The notes under the pieces are model-generated. The model was given only the letters and a program-made list of their open reading frames with translations, was not told the DNA's origin and ran no database searches. Of a stretch of 62,818 bases of DNA, positions 16,970 through 25,721 are shown in pieces. Where the stretch lies: IMG/VR virus record IMGVR_UViG_3300030329_003652, positions 1 through 62,818 of that record, one strand, 5' to 3'. The DNA is from a virus. Numbering within the stretch: the stretch's first letter is position 1; the number at the start of each line of letters is the position of its first letter. Both the position numbers and the translations under genes were made by a program.

Positions 16970-17296
16970 ATGAAATTTAATGTTGGAATAAAGTCAATCT
17001 CAATTAGCCAAGAAGCCAAGAAAGTTTTTGAAGACTTGGATACTATAAGACCAAAGCATATTTCTTTCAGTCTTATGTTAGCTATAACAGCAGATGAATA
17101 TATAAAACAGCATAAGAGAGGACTTGTTAAACTAGATGAATTTTCTACAGAGAATATATCTGCAGCAACACCAAATTTTTTCTCACCTGTTGAGAATTGG
17201 ATAGGATATTTATCAACCGTAGATTCTTCTGAAAAAATAAGAATAAAAGAGAGACTCATCCAACTACAGAATATGATGGATGGTGCTCGACTTTGA
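16970..17296 (+). CDS. Small protein leading the MCM operon
   Basis: 108 residues. SISISQEAKKVFEDLDTIRP resembles the strand-helix entry of RHH-like or antitoxin-like proteins, followed by helices (HISFSLMLAITADEYIKQH) and a C-terminal helix. Its TGA overlaps the MCM TTG start, so the two are translationally coupled. It could be a helicase partner or an operon regulator. Confidence 0.55.
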   Translation: MKFNVGIKSISISQEAKKVFEDLDTIRPKHISFSLMLAITADEYIKQHKRGLVKLDEFSTENISAATPNFFSPVENWIGYLSTVDSSEKIRIKERLIQLQNMMDGARL

Positions 17297-19263
17297 TTGA
17301 TTGTTCATCTTCATTTATCCGTGAAAAATTAATCGAGATTTTTAGTTCTAATAAATACAATTCTATAGTAACTAGCCTTAGACCTGATAGCACACTCACT
17401 ATGAATGTAATGGAAGATGATATATTTGAATTGTTTGAAGTTGAGAAAGAAGAATTCAAAGGACTGGTAAAGGAAGCAATATTTAAGATAAAATCTGAAC
17501 AATATGCTGAGGATTTAGATTCAATTAGATTCACTTTCAGAAATATTAAAGTTAATTTTGTCACAGAAGATGTAATTAAAATGCATGATCTAAATGCAAA
17601 GAATCATGAGAGAACTGTTGTCACATTTGATTGTGAAATAATAGCAGTAGAAAGAGAGAAAACATATGTTAAAAAAGCAAGTGCATACTGTCCTATATGT
17701 TATCAATCACAAGATATAGTATGTGATTATGAAAGAGACCTTAATAATTATACATGCCCTAATATTAAATGTAGAAAACATAAGTTAACTATAGGAAAGA
17801 CTGGTTTAATCACAGATAATATACAATATGTATATCTTCAGGAATTATTAAGTGATGCAAGAAATAGTGCACCTATAATATTAAGAGGTGTAACAATAGA
17901 TGAATTATCTGGTACATTATTTGTAGGTCAGAAGAAAAGAATAACTGGTCTCTATAAATCAGTAGTTAAGATGGAGAAAGATAACATAAATGAAATAGTT
18001 ATTGAAGTTATGGCAGCACAAGACTTAGAGAAAAGAAAAGAGAATTGTTTAACTGATGAAGACTTTGAGATGTTAAAATCAGAATCAAGGAAAGAAGGTT
18101 TTACAAGTAAACTGGTTGATAGTTTTGCACCTATAATTATAGGATATGATGAAATAAAATTCTCAATATTATTAATGTTAGCAGGTGGATTCTCAAAAGT
18201 TAAAAGAGGTGATATAAATATACTATTGGTTGGTGATCCATCACTTGCAAAGTCAGAATTATTAAAAGAGTGTTCAAAAATATCAACAAAGTCAATGTAC
18301 ACATCTGGTAGAGGTGCAAGTGCAGCAGGTCTTACAATAGGTCTAGTAAAAATGGATAATGGTAGTCAAGTTGCACAAGCAGGTGTCTTACCATTATGTA
18401 ATGAGGGTACAGCATGTATAGATGAGTTTGATAAGATGAACCCTAATGATAGAAGTGCAATGCATGAGGGTATGGAACAACAAACAGTATCAATAGCAAA
18501 GGCAGGTTTTAGAATGACATTACCTGCAAAGACTAGCATATTAGCTGCAGCAAACCCAAAATATGGTAAGTATGATACTAACATGACACTCATAGATAAC
18601 ATAGATATACCAGTACCATTAGTTTCAAGATTTGATTTGATATGGTTGATACGAGATAAAGTAAACTCAGCAGAAGACTCAAGGAAAGCAGAACATGTGT
18701 TGGATACATTTACTGGTCAAGATATGTCAAATAAAATATTCCTAGATAGAGAACAACTTTCATCTTACTTAGGATATGTTAAGGATTTAAAACCAACTAT
18801 AACAGAAGAAGCAAAGTCTAAACTAGCACAAATATACCAACAAATGCGTTCACTTTCAGCAAGTCATGACTCATTAGCAGTAGGAATAAGACAACTTGAA
18901 GCATTGGCTAGACTCTCTACAGCACATGCAAAACTTTTGTTTAAGAATACTGTTGACGAGAGTGATGTTTCTGCAGTTGAATTATTATTAAAACAAATGT
19001 ATGAATCACTTGGAATAAAAATGGACAGTGGTTTCACACAAGCTACATTAGTTATGGGTAAGAAAGAAACAAAAGAACAAACAGCAAATAGAATCTGGAA
19101 AGAGTGTGAAGATAATGACAAAACAGTTAAATATAAAACATTCATAACAAAATTAATGGAATCAGGATTATGGGATGATACATCTGCAAAGTCATTGTTC
19201 TCTCAATGGGAAATGAAATGTCTAATAAAACTAAAAGGTGATGGGAAATATCAGAAAACATAG
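17293..19263 (+). CDS. mcm: MCM replicative helicase
   Basis: 656 residues from TTG 17293 (TTGA overlap). The N-terminal domain has a zinc site CPIC...CPNIKC (about residues 133-160). The AAA+ core has Walker A VGDPSLAKS, Walker B ACIDEFDKMNP, sensor-1 region ILAAANPKYG and the arginine finger SRFDLIWLI. The C-terminal 80 residues form a winged-helix-like tail. Length and order match archaeal MCM. It should unwind DNA at a viral origin and load host replication proteins. No viral polymerase is present, so the host replisome is presumably recruited. Confidence 0.97.
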   Translation: MIDCSSSFIREKLIEIFSSNKYNSIVTSLRPDSTLTMNVMEDDIFELFEVEKEEFKGLVKEAIFKIKSEQYAEDLDSIRFTFRNIKVNFVTEDVIKMHDLNAKNHERTVVTFDCEIIAVEREKTYVKKASAYCPICYQSQDIVCDYERDLNNYTCPNIKCRKHKLTIGKTGLITDNIQYVYLQELLSDARNSAPIILRGVTIDELSGTLFVGQKKRITGLYKSVVKMEKDNINEIVIEVMAAQDLEKRKENCLTDEDFEMLKSESRKEGFTSKLVDSFAPIIIGYDEIKFSILLMLAGGFSKVKRGDINILLVGDPSLAKSELLKECSKISTKSMYTSGRGASAAGLTIGLVKMDNGSQVAQAGVLPLCNEGTACIDEFDKMNPNDRSAMHEGMEQQTVSIAKAGFRMTLPAKTSILAAANPKYGKYDTNMTLIDNIDIPVPLVSRFDLIWLIRDKVNSAEDSRKAEHVLDTFTGQDMSNKIFLDREQLSSYLGYVKDLKPTITEEAKSKLAQIYQQMRSLSASHDSLAVGIRQLEALARLSTAHAKLLFKNTVDESDVSAVELLLKQMYESLGIKMDSGFTQATLVMGKKETKEQTANRIWKECEDNDKTVKYKTFITKLMESGLWDDTSAKSLFSQWEMKCLIKLKGDGKYQKT

Positions 19264-19274
19264 ACGAGTTAGAA

Positions 19275-20252
19275 TTGGCTGAACCTACAGCAACTTCTAT
19301 TGATTTAACTGTTGATCAATTAGATGGTGTTGGTGCAGTAACCAAGAAGAAACTAGAGTCATTTGGTATTAGAAACATCATTGATATATGTGTCCGTGGT
19401 GGAAAAGAAGTGGCAGAAATAACAGGTGTTGATAAATCAAAGGCTAACTCATGGGTGTTTAATTCACAAAAACTACTAGAAGATAATGATATGATTAGAA
19501 AATCTGACATGAGTGTTTCAGAATTACTTTCTTATCAGGAAAATCAACCAAGGTTAGAAACAAAATGTACTGAAGTTGACAACCTATTCAGTGGTGGGCT
19601 AACACCAGAATCAGTTTATGAGGTATACGGTGAGTTCGGATGTGGCAAAACACAATTCTGCTTGTCTTTATCTGCAGAGATACTTGCAAATGATGGTAAA
19701 GTAATTTGGATAGATTGTGAAGATACATTTAGACCAAGAAGATTGGCAGAAATTATGGTTGCTAGAGAGTTAGCAACTGAAGAAGATGTCATGGAAAAAC
19801 TTGACAATATAAAGTATTTCTATGCACCAAACTCTGAACAACTAATGGGAACTGTTGATTCATTATCAGAAATAATGATGGAAGATAAACCAAAACTACT
19901 TGTCTTGGATGGTTCTATAGGACAATTCCGTGAAGAATATTTGGGAAGAGGTACGTTAGCAGAAAGACAAAATCAATTAGCAAGGTTGATGACACATCTA
20001 AAAAACATATCGTTTTACTTTAAATGTGTTGTTGTGTTTACTAACCAAGTTCAAAGTGATCCAGCTATTATGTTTGGAGATCCTGTTAAGCCTATTGGTG
20101 GAAATATTGTTGCACATGCTTCAACTTACAGGGTTTACTTTAAGAAATCAGGTAAGAAAAGAATAGCAAGGATGGTAGATAGTCCAGAACATGAGATGAA
20201 AGATGCTAGTTACACATTAACTATAAAAGGAATAGAAGACGTAGAAGATTAA
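19275..20252 (+). CDS. radA: RadA/Rad51-family recombinase
   Basis: 325 residues from TTG 19275. An N-terminal helix-hairpin-helix domain (LDGVGAVTKKKLESFGI, then AEITGVDKSKA) precedes the ATPase core with Walker A GEFGCGKTQ, FRPRRLAEI, Walker B KLLVLDG and VVVFTNQVQSDP. Length is typical of archaeal RadA. It should drive strand exchange for replication restart or genome circularisation. It follows MCM by 11 nt, and its stop overlaps the next ATG. Confidence 0.97.
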   Translation: MAEPTATSIDLTVDQLDGVGAVTKKKLESFGIRNIIDICVRGGKEVAEITGVDKSKANSWVFNSQKLLEDNDMIRKSDMSVSELLSYQENQPRLETKCTEVDNLFSGGLTPESVYEVYGEFGCGKTQFCLSLSAEILANDGKVIWIDCEDTFRPRRLAEIMVARELATEEDVMEKLDNIKYFYAPNSEQLMGTVDSLSEIMMEDKPKLLVLDGSIGQFREEYLGRGTLAERQNQLARLMTHLKNISFYFKCVVVFTNQVQSDPAIMFGDPVKPIGGNIVAHASTYRVYFKKSGKKRIARMVDSPEHEMKDASYTLTIKGIEDVED

Positions 20253-20593
20253 TGAACCCTCGTCAAAGGATGAGATACTCTAATCGAAAAGCTGTAATGT
20301 GGTTACTAAAAAATGGTTACGATGAAATCTGGTTGAAACCTCATACAAGAAGGCAAGACTTAGTATATACTAGGGGCGAATGGTATAGAGCACTTGATTT
20401 ATGGAATCTTTTTGACGGTGTATGTTTTGATGAAGATTATAATATTGTTATGTTACAAATTAAAACAAACGCATGGGCAAAAGCAAAACCACTTGAAGAC
20501 TTTGTAAAAGAACATAAGAATATAATTGTACTTTCACTTAACGTTAAAGGCGAAAAAAATAAGTGGAATGTGTTTTCTCGTGAATACAAATAG
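20252..20593 (+). CDS. Small PD-(D/E)XK-like nuclease candidate
   Basis: 113 residues; ATG overlaps the RadA TAA. LWNLFDGVCFDEDYNIVMLQIKTNAW shows D, a spacer and Q-x-K, the core of resolvase-like PD-(D/E)XK folds with Gln replacing the acidic residue. KNIIVLSLNVKG then forms a core strand. Coupling to RadA suggests branch or flap processing, possibly Holliday-junction resolution. Confidence 0.6.
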   Translation: MNPRQRMRYSNRKAVMWLLKNGYDEIWLKPHTRRQDLVYTRGEWYRALDLWNLFDGVCFDEDYNIVMLQIKTNAWAKAKPLEDFVKEHKNIIVLSLNVKGEKNKWNVFSREYK

Positions 20594-20623
20594 ATTTATA
20601 AGAAGGTACAATATAACTATCTT

Positions 20624-21025
20624 ATGATAAAGGATTCAGAAGGAAATATTATAGGAAAAGGAGAGTATTCTGTTTTTGAGATGCTTGTAACTCTATTTCC
20701 AGATAAAGAATTAAAAACTCAGGTGAAATTCATAGATTTATTAACAGAAGAATGGGCTGACACTGTATCAGAAAGACAGGAGAAAGAAACAATAGATATT
20801 GTAGTGTATACTGATCCAATTTTGGCAATTAGGGTGCAAGATCCACATCATAGTGGAAGAATTACTGCACAGAGAGATTTAGTACAGAAAAAAACATTAG
20901 AATGGAACGGACTTAGAGTAATAGACATTCAACATTATAATTGTCCAAATATAATGAAAGAGAATTCAAATAAAGATGCTATGAGAGAATTGCTTGAAGC
21001 ATTAAATCATGAGGGTATACATTGA
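20624..21025 (+). CDS. Second PD-(D/E)XK-like protein
   Basis: 133 residues with its own TATA-like ATTTATAAG about 27 nt upstream. KETIDIVVYTDPILAIRVQDPHH followed by KKTLEWNGLRVIDIQHYNCP has the strand order of endonuclease-like folds (D, then hydrophobic strand with Q/D). The expected E-x-K lysine is not obvious, so it may be inactive or a different branch. It overlaps the next CPCC gene by TTGA. Confidence 0.55.
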   Translation: MIKDSEGNIIGKGEYSVFEMLVTLFPDKELKTQVKFIDLLTEEWADTVSERQEKETIDIVVYTDPILAIRVQDPHHSGRITAQRDLVQKKTLEWNGLRVIDIQHYNCPNIMKENSNKDAMRELLEALNHEGIH

Positions 21026-21207
21026 GCTGTAAAAATATTTGTCATAAATATAAAGGAAAATTTAGGTATAAAGACGGTAGTAGATACTGTGGTAATTGTC
21101 AAATTTTTCTCGTATGTGATGGTATAAAATGTCCTTGTTGTCATTGGCAATTAAGGGGTAAAAGAAGAAGTCGTTTTGGTAAAGATAGACCTAAAATTTT
21201 AAACTAA
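21022..21207 (+). CDS. CPCC-family zinc microprotein (copy 2 of 4)
   Basis: TTG start overlapping the previous TGA. SCKNICHKYKGKFRY, YCGNCQIF and IKCPCCHWQLRGKRRSRFG give the full family pattern C-x3-C, CxxC, CPCC, basic tail. It shares CKNIC with copy 1. Converges with the minus-strand gene at 21204. Confidence 0.7.
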   Translation: MSCKNICHKYKGKFRYKDGSRYCGNCQIFLVCDGIKCPCCHWQLRGKRRSRFGKDRPKILN

Positions 21208-21425
21208 CCATACATATTATGAGTTTCCTTATCTTCACTTTCTTCTACTTTGTTTAAAACTCTATATTTCTCTTGATTTATTTTTTCTTTCACTAAGTAG
21301 AGAGAAAAATCAAGCTCTATGAAATTCATCTTGTCTTGAATACCTTCGTCTATTATTTTTTCCATTTTATCTGATACGGTCTTTATTTTATCCCAATCAG
21401 GTTTAAATGATTCTTCTTCGGACAT
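21204..21425 (-). CDS. Small acidic helical protein (73 aa)
   Basis: Charged helical sequence (WDKIKTVSDKMEKIIDEG, LDFSLYLVKEKINQEK). A GATATATAACT box on the minus strand is spaced for a leaderless start. No family recognised. Confidence 0.55.
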   Translation of the reverse strand: MSEEESFKPDWDKIKTVSDKMEKIIDEGIQDKMNFIELDFSLYLVKEKINQEKYRVLNKVEESEDKETHNMYG

Positions 21426-21445
21426 ATTATAATTCAGTTATATAT

Positions 21446-21697
21446 CTATTTAAACTTATGCCTTATTGTTGCTATAATGCCTAATGTAACTGCTATGATT
21501 GGTATCATTTCTAATAAATCTACCCCATATAATAAAAAGTCTAAGATAATATGCTTACCAAATAAAAAGGTATTATTATGGTCTCCAAAAAAGCACTCTG
21601 CTGCAGTTATAGTGTGAGGAATTTGAAGGTATAATATGATAGCCGTGACTAGCATACTTTCTGTTATATGCCTTTCATACCAATCTAGGAAGCCCAT
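21446..21697 (-). CDS. Two-pass membrane protein (83 aa)
   Basis: Two hydrophobic spans (MLVTAIILYLQIPHTITAA and MIPIIAVTLGIIATI) separated by a short loop with one Cys and His. A TATA-like element precedes it on the minus strand. Holin-like topology is possible but unproven. Confidence 0.55.
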   Translation of the reverse strand: MGFLDWYERHITESMLVTAIILYLQIPHTITAAECFFGDHNNTFLFGKHIILDFLLYGVDLLEMIPIIAVTLGIIATIRHKFK

Positions 21698-21750
21698 AAA
21701 TAATAAAATTAATATGTGTTATTAAATATATCTAAAATTAGGAGAGAAAA

Positions 21751-21990
21751 ATGGTTACAATGGACTTAAGGATAAATGGATATGATGATGATAATAGGGG
21801 CATATTCTATGAAGAAACTGGAAGAATAATAGTATATCTAAAAAACCATGAAACGTTAGATGATATTATGTCAACTATTCAACATGAGTTTGTTCATAAA
21901 TGTATTGCAGATTTTGATGAAACATTGGATGATGACCAAGAAGAAAAATTAATTTATCAAATGGCATGGGCTGAAGATTCTTTAGCTTGA
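21751..21990 (+). CDS. Minimal zincin-like protein (79 aa)
   Basis: STIQHEFVHKCI contains HExxH in a predicted helix, with acidic residues after it (DFDETLDDDQEE). At 79 residues it is close to the smallest possible zincin domain. Its start has AGGAGAG 6-7 nt upstream, a Shine-Dalgarno unusual for this strand. It may be a regulator or a remnant of a larger peptidase. Confidence 0.6.
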   Translation: MVTMDLRINGYDDDNRGIFYEETGRIIVYLKNHETLDDIMSTIQHEFVHKCIADFDETLDDDQEEKLIYQMAWAEDSLA

Positions 21991-22284
21991 ATTTTCAATA
22001 TAAGTTAGTACTTCTTCACCAGTAGAAACTATTACTGGTATTTTTTTGTATAATTGTGTTTCATATCTGTCTAATCTTTCTAAGTCTAATGCACTAACAT
22101 CAAAAATCTTACCTTCAACTTTTTTTGACATATTTCTTCTTATTGTAGGATAAATATAGAAATGACTATGTGGTATTTTTTCATAACCTAATAAAACTGT
22201 TGATTTTCCATCTATAAACCTTCCAAGTACTTTTTCTCTAATATCATCATCTAATAGAGAACCATAAGTGAATATTTTAGTCAT
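21982..22284 (-). CDS. Gamma-glutamylcyclotransferase-like (AIG2/GGCT fold) protein
   Basis: 100 residues. IFTYGSLLDDD is the YGSL substrate-loop signature, and KVEGKIFDVSALDLERLDRYE is the typical later strand and helix of the fold. The family opens gamma-glutamyl amide bonds by cyclisation to 5-oxoproline. The usual catalytic Glu is not clear from the sequence. GGCT-fold proteins are known partners of amidoligase systems, and an amidoligase with a glutamine amidotransferase lies at 28997-30930. Confidence 0.8.
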   Translation of the reverse strand: MTKIFTYGSLLDDDIREKVLGRFIDGKSTVLLGYEKIPHSHFYIYPTIRRNMSKKVEGKIFDVSALDLERLDRYETQLYKKIPVIVSTGEEVLTYIENSS

Positions 22285-22384
22285 TTTTAACCCTTTCTGA
22301 TACTATTTGATGACATCTTTCACATAAGTCTAATTTATCGAATTTTTTAACATTTTCTTCTGATAAACAGATATGACAAATCAT
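22277..22384 (-). CDS. Zinc microprotein (35 aa)
   Basis: CHIC and CERCH give a CxxC...CxxC knuckle. It overlaps the start of the GGCT-like gene by 8 nt, so the two are likely co-translated. Confidence 0.55.
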   Translation of the reverse strand: MICHICLSEENVKKFDKLDLCERCHQIVSERVKND

Positions 22385-22442
22385 ATTGAATGTTATATAC
22401 AACCTAATTTAAGGATTTCGCTTAAAAAAAACCCTATTTTTG

Positions 22443-22480
22443 AAAAAAAGTTGTGTACAGATTTTATGGGCAATAGCCCA
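22443..22480 (-). terminator. Hairpin plus T-run at the end of the minus-strand operon
   Basis: On the minus strand, TGGGC-loop-GCCCA (22467-22480) is followed by seven T residues (22443-22449 read as A on plus). It lies just downstream of the VWA gene stop at 22516 and would end the long minus-strand transcript. The hairpin core is also part of the inverted motif at 22469-22507. Confidence 0.5.
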
Positions 22481-22507
22481 CACACATACAACGTGAGATA
22501 CGGATTG
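22469..22507 (+). repeat. Composite motif A, left copy of an inverted pair
   Basis: GGCAATAGCC (22469-22478), CACACATACAAC (22481-22492) and GAGATACGGATTG (22495-22507) all recur in the same order on the opposite strand at 32051-32138, there with a spacer of about 48 nt between the second and third elements. The pair faces inward across 9.5 kb of minus-strand genes. Confidence 0.75.
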
Positions 22508-22515
22508 TAATGATA

Positions 22516-24348
22516 CTATCTTTTCATTACTCTAATAATTTCTTTCTTGAGTGTACCAGTAACATATTTACTGACATCTCTCATAGTTCTACATCTTGTA
22601 TATCTCTTGAACATTTCTTGCATTGTCCAATCTCCATACACATCACCGACACCAACCACTGCTATGTTAGGTGTGACCTTTAATGATTTTTTATAAGATT
22701 TGATTGTTTCTTTTGCAGTTACATCTCTTCTTATTCTTACACCATTCTTCTTGTAGTTTGGGAAGCCATCAGTGATAACAATCAATAGTTTCCTACGACC
22801 TTTCATCTTTGATAATTCTTGAGAACCCATCTCAATACCAAAGTGTGTTGGGGTATATCCACCATCTTGTTTGTCGAGATACTTTATATCTTCCATGTTA
22901 TTGTATCTCTGTATTCTCATGTTTCCTTTTCTGTCAGATGACCATGTGATACATTTTATGTCTATGTTGTTTGTTCCCTTTGTAGCTTCCCACAAAGTTG
23001 CAACAAGTTGTTTGACAATATCATTATGTCTAACCATACTTCCAGAAGCATCAACACTTAAACATATTGACAATCCATTATCGGCTACATCTTTTACAAA
23101 AGATTCACCATAACCATTAGCCTTCATGTTTATGTATCCTTCTATGTCTACCTCACTTCCCTCTTCAGCCAGTTGTCGTTTAGTCCTCTCTTTAAACATA
23201 CGAAGTATGTGTGAGATTTCTTTAACAACTCTCTGGTCAATCATTGGTGCTCTTGCAGAGTCGTCACGTTTAATAGGTTTCTCTCTTACAAAAACTGGGG
23301 CTACTGGTATTGCATCAGAACCTTGCATGTCCTCTCTTATTGCAGAAACTTTTGCATTTGCTCTGTCTTCTGAATCTGCCAATTCAGCTTCGTAACCTTT
23401 AACATCATCAGGGTTTGCACCGAGTTCTAAATCAGTGTAGTCCTTGACATCTTTAAGTCTCTCAGCATCTCTTGCACTACCATGTCCATCTTCTTGTAGA
23501 AAGTTATCATTCCTATTAACATCTCTGAATGTTTCCTTTCTGATTTCTCTATCAGTTTGGTAAACTTCTTCTTTGGCTTCAGCATGTTTCTTAAGTTTCT
23601 CTGCTCTTTGCTCAGCAGTAGAATTCCTATCAGATAGGTATTCATCATTCAATGCTTTGCATTTCTTCATTGCTTCATCACGTTGCTTCATTTTCTTAAG
23701 AGTTTCATCTATCTTCTCATCAAGATATGGTTTTATTTTTCTCAACACAACCATTGTTGCTTTAATATCCTTATGCTCTACGTCATGAAGATATTTTGAG
23801 AGAAAACCATACTTTGATTTCTCAACATAATCAGTTCTAAAGAATCTTTCAGCTAGTAGTACCAATGATGGGTGGTCAATATAATCTAGTTCTTTACCCA
23901 AATTCTTTCTCACTTTGATAAAGTCTCGGACATTACCTAGATATATTCTACCCCACAATGATTCTATTCTTTGGTCTTCAATAACATTCATTGCTTCTTG
24001 GTATATCTTATATGCTATCTCGTAATCCTTGTCCTTTTGTCCAACATCTGACCATTTCAATGCCCATCGCTCCAATGTTTTCATTGCTCTGTCATCAAAA
24101 GAGTCAAAGAGAATATGTGCCAGCTCGTGGTTTATGGCAGAGTTGCCATCTATACCTTTGAGTTTTGGCTTGGATTTCTCTATCGTGAATCCTTTCTTAG
24201 TCTTCCAACATATATTCACACCCTTTCTGTATTCAACAGTAATAGGTACGTTCTTTAGTTGGCTTACTATACCTGCTTTCTTTCTGTCATAATCCTGTTC
24301 CGACAAGTAGTCGGTAGTGTCAAGACTTACGTCATTGAACTTTACCAT
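22516..24348 (-). CDS. VWA-domain protein with N-terminal zincin-like motif (CobT/YehL-partner type)
   Basis: 610 residues. NHELAHILFDSFDD (about residue 93) is a HExxH motif. A long charged middle (residues 210-390) follows. The C-terminal VWA domain has the MIDAS motif VDASGSM, a conserved Thr in GYTPTHFG and VITDGFP. Such proteins pair with MoxR/CobS-type AAA+ ATPases as metal-sensing or chaperone-like remodelling complexes; phage copies are often called CobT. The ATPase gene is adjacent (24349). Cobalamin synthesis itself is unlikely, since no other cob genes are present. Confidence 0.88.
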   Translation of the reverse strand: MVKFNDVSLDTTDYLSEQDYDRKKAGIVSQLKNVPITVEYRKGVNICWKTKKGFTIEKSKPKLKGIDGNSAINHELAHILFDSFDDRAMKTLERWALKWSDVGQKDKDYEIAYKIYQEAMNVIEDQRIESLWGRIYLGNVRDFIKVRKNLGKELDYIDHPSLVLLAERFFRTDYVEKSKYGFLSKYLHDVEHKDIKATMVVLRKIKPYLDEKIDETLKKMKQRDEAMKKCKALNDEYLSDRNSTAEQRAEKLKKHAEAKEEVYQTDREIRKETFRDVNRNDNFLQEDGHGSARDAERLKDVKDYTDLELGANPDDVKGYEAELADSEDRANAKVSAIREDMQGSDAIPVAPVFVREKPIKRDDSARAPMIDQRVVKEISHILRMFKERTKRQLAEEGSEVDIEGYINMKANGYGESFVKDVADNGLSICLSVDASGSMVRHNDIVKQLVATLWEATKGTNNIDIKCITWSSDRKGNMRIQRYNNMEDIKYLDKQDGGYTPTHFGIEMGSQELSKMKGRRKLLIVITDGFPNYKKNGVRIRRDVTAKETIKSYKKSLKVTPNIAVVGVGDVYGDWTMQEMFKRYTRCRTMRDVSKYVTGTLKKEIIRVMKR

Positions 24349-25281
24349 CTACATTGTCACCCCAAATATCTCGTTGATTTGTTTCTTAACCAACTCTCGT
24401 TGTGCAGGTTCACTAAACTTTGATAGTACAGCATTTTTTATACTGCGTTCAAGAGGTTTGTTCAACTCGGACTGTGACCACATTCGGTAACAATCTGCGA
24501 ACTGTACCAAGTCTCTTGGTGACAAAGAGTAGTCAACATCTGAATTAATTCTCAGATTATGTATGTTCTGAGTTAATGTCAGCATTGGTTCTACAACAGT
24601 TTCCTGTGGTACACCATCCCATGAAACTATACGTTTCAAGTTGTCGCTGTTTGGGTATTCCCAAATTGCTCCAATGAATCTACTCTGTGCATCTTCTGTA
24701 AGTGTGTTCACACCTGCATAAGTACTGGGGTTCATAGTAGCGATTACAGATAACCTGCAATCTTCAGGCAAACTATACAGTTTACCGTTTGCAACAATAG
24801 CTTTCCTATCATCAGTGACAGGGTTTGTTGCCTTTTGCATCTCATGTGTCATGGCATTGAACTCGTCAAGATACAATACCCCTCTCTTGAATTTCCTTAC
24901 TACTTCAATAGCAGTAGGCAATACTCCAAGTTGGAAGTACGAACCAAATTCATTTATCTGTGGTCTTCCTATCAAGTCACCTATTCTTGTTCCTTCTGAA
25001 CAATTAAGTGAGATGATTGGAATGTTATGTTTCACACAGATGTTGTGAACAAGTTGTGTCTTTCCTAATCCTTTGTCACCTTCAATGAGATAGTTGCCAC
25101 CTTTTAAGATGACATGTTCAAGCTCATCTGCTTCATCAGTAAGTTGTACATAATCAACTCCCCACTTTCGAGGAAGATAATTATCGAAGTCAATTTCTGC
25201 AGTTGGAACTTTGTACACTCTAGGTGTATCAGTTTTTTCATTGGTCTTTATAGACTCAATGAATTCTTGTTTGTCAGTCAT
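24349..25281 (-). CDS. MoxR/CobS-type AAA+ ATPase
   Basis: 310 residues. Walker A IEGDKGLGKTQ (about residue 69), Walker B GVLYLDEFN, sensor-1 VIATMNPS and sensor-2-side SPRDLVQF are all present, as in CobS/MoxR. It directly precedes the VWA partner with no gap. The start has AGGAGAG upstream on the minus strand. It should power remodelling of a target bound by the VWA protein, perhaps virion assembly or host enzyme modification. Confidence 0.92.
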   Translation of the reverse strand: MTDKQEFIESIKTNEKTDTPRVYKVPTAEIDFDNYLPRKWGVDYVQLTDEADELEHVILKGGNYLIEGDKGLGKTQLVHNICVKHNIPIISLNCSEGTRIGDLIGRPQINEFGSYFQLGVLPTAIEVVRKFKRGVLYLDEFNAMTHEMQKATNPVTDDRKAIVANGKLYSLPEDCRLSVIATMNPSTYAGVNTLTEDAQSRFIGAIWEYPNSDNLKRIVSWDGVPQETVVEPMLTLTQNIHNLRINSDVDYSLSPRDLVQFADCYRMWSQSELNKPLERSIKNAVLSKFSEPAQRELVKKQINEIFGVTM

Positions 25282-25326
25282 TTTTCATCTCTCCTATCAT
25301 ATAAATATATGATTGTAATATGTAAT

Positions 25327-25512
25327 TCATCCGTAATCAGCCCCACATTCGTGACATACATAGTATTCATGGTAATCACCATCTTCATAGTAATCTCTTT
25401 GAACATACATAGGTACTTCACAATCGTGACACATACCTCTTCCATGTTCTTTACACCATTTGTCAACGTCATACTCTGTGTCTTTACCACAACCTTTTAC
25501 TTTACAAATCAT
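25327..25512 (-). CDS. Zinc-binding protein (61 aa)
   Basis: MICKVKGCGKDTEYD, WCKEHGRGMCHDCE and VCHECGADYG give at least two zinc sites (one AN1-like Cys/His, one CxxC pair). An ATGA-type overlap with the upstream gene at 25509 links it to the operon. Confidence 0.6.
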   Translation of the reverse strand: MICKVKGCGKDTEYDVDKWCKEHGRGMCHDCEVPMYVQRDYYEDGDYHEYYVCHECGADYG

Positions 25513-25721
25513 CTTCTACCAAACCTTTTTCCTTTTCTGTGATGTACCTTTCCTTCTGGTGTTGACCACTGTTCATGAATCATTTCATATAGTTTCAAGT
25601 CATCAACCATATTGTTTTGATACTTCATGCAGTTTGTGTTAACACATTTGAAGAAACCATATGTTGTAGAAAGCTGACACTTATGATTACATTCAGGGCA
25701 TCTAGGTAATTGTACGTTCAT
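25509..25721 (-). CDS. Zinc-ribbon protein (70 aa)
   Basis: The ATG overlaps the upstream TAA. RCPECNHKCQLSTTYGFFKC and NTNC form a ribbon reminiscent of RPA-type or InsA-like zinc ribbons. A basic C-terminus (KVHHRKGKRFGRR) suggests nucleic-acid contact. Confidence 0.6.
   Translation of the reverse strand: MNVQLPRCPECNHKCQLSTTYGFFKCVNTNCMKYQNNMVDDLKLYEMIHEQWSTPEGKVHHRKGKRFGRR

Noticed and set aside
22516-25281. Cobalamin biosynthesis genes cobS/cobT
   Set aside because: Only the generic MoxR-VWA architecture is present; no other cobalamin genes occur, so a biosynthetic role is not supported.
25278-25490. Minus-strand frame of 70 codons
   Set aside because: It overlaps the 61-aa zinc protein (25327-25512) in another frame and lacks its Cys pairs.
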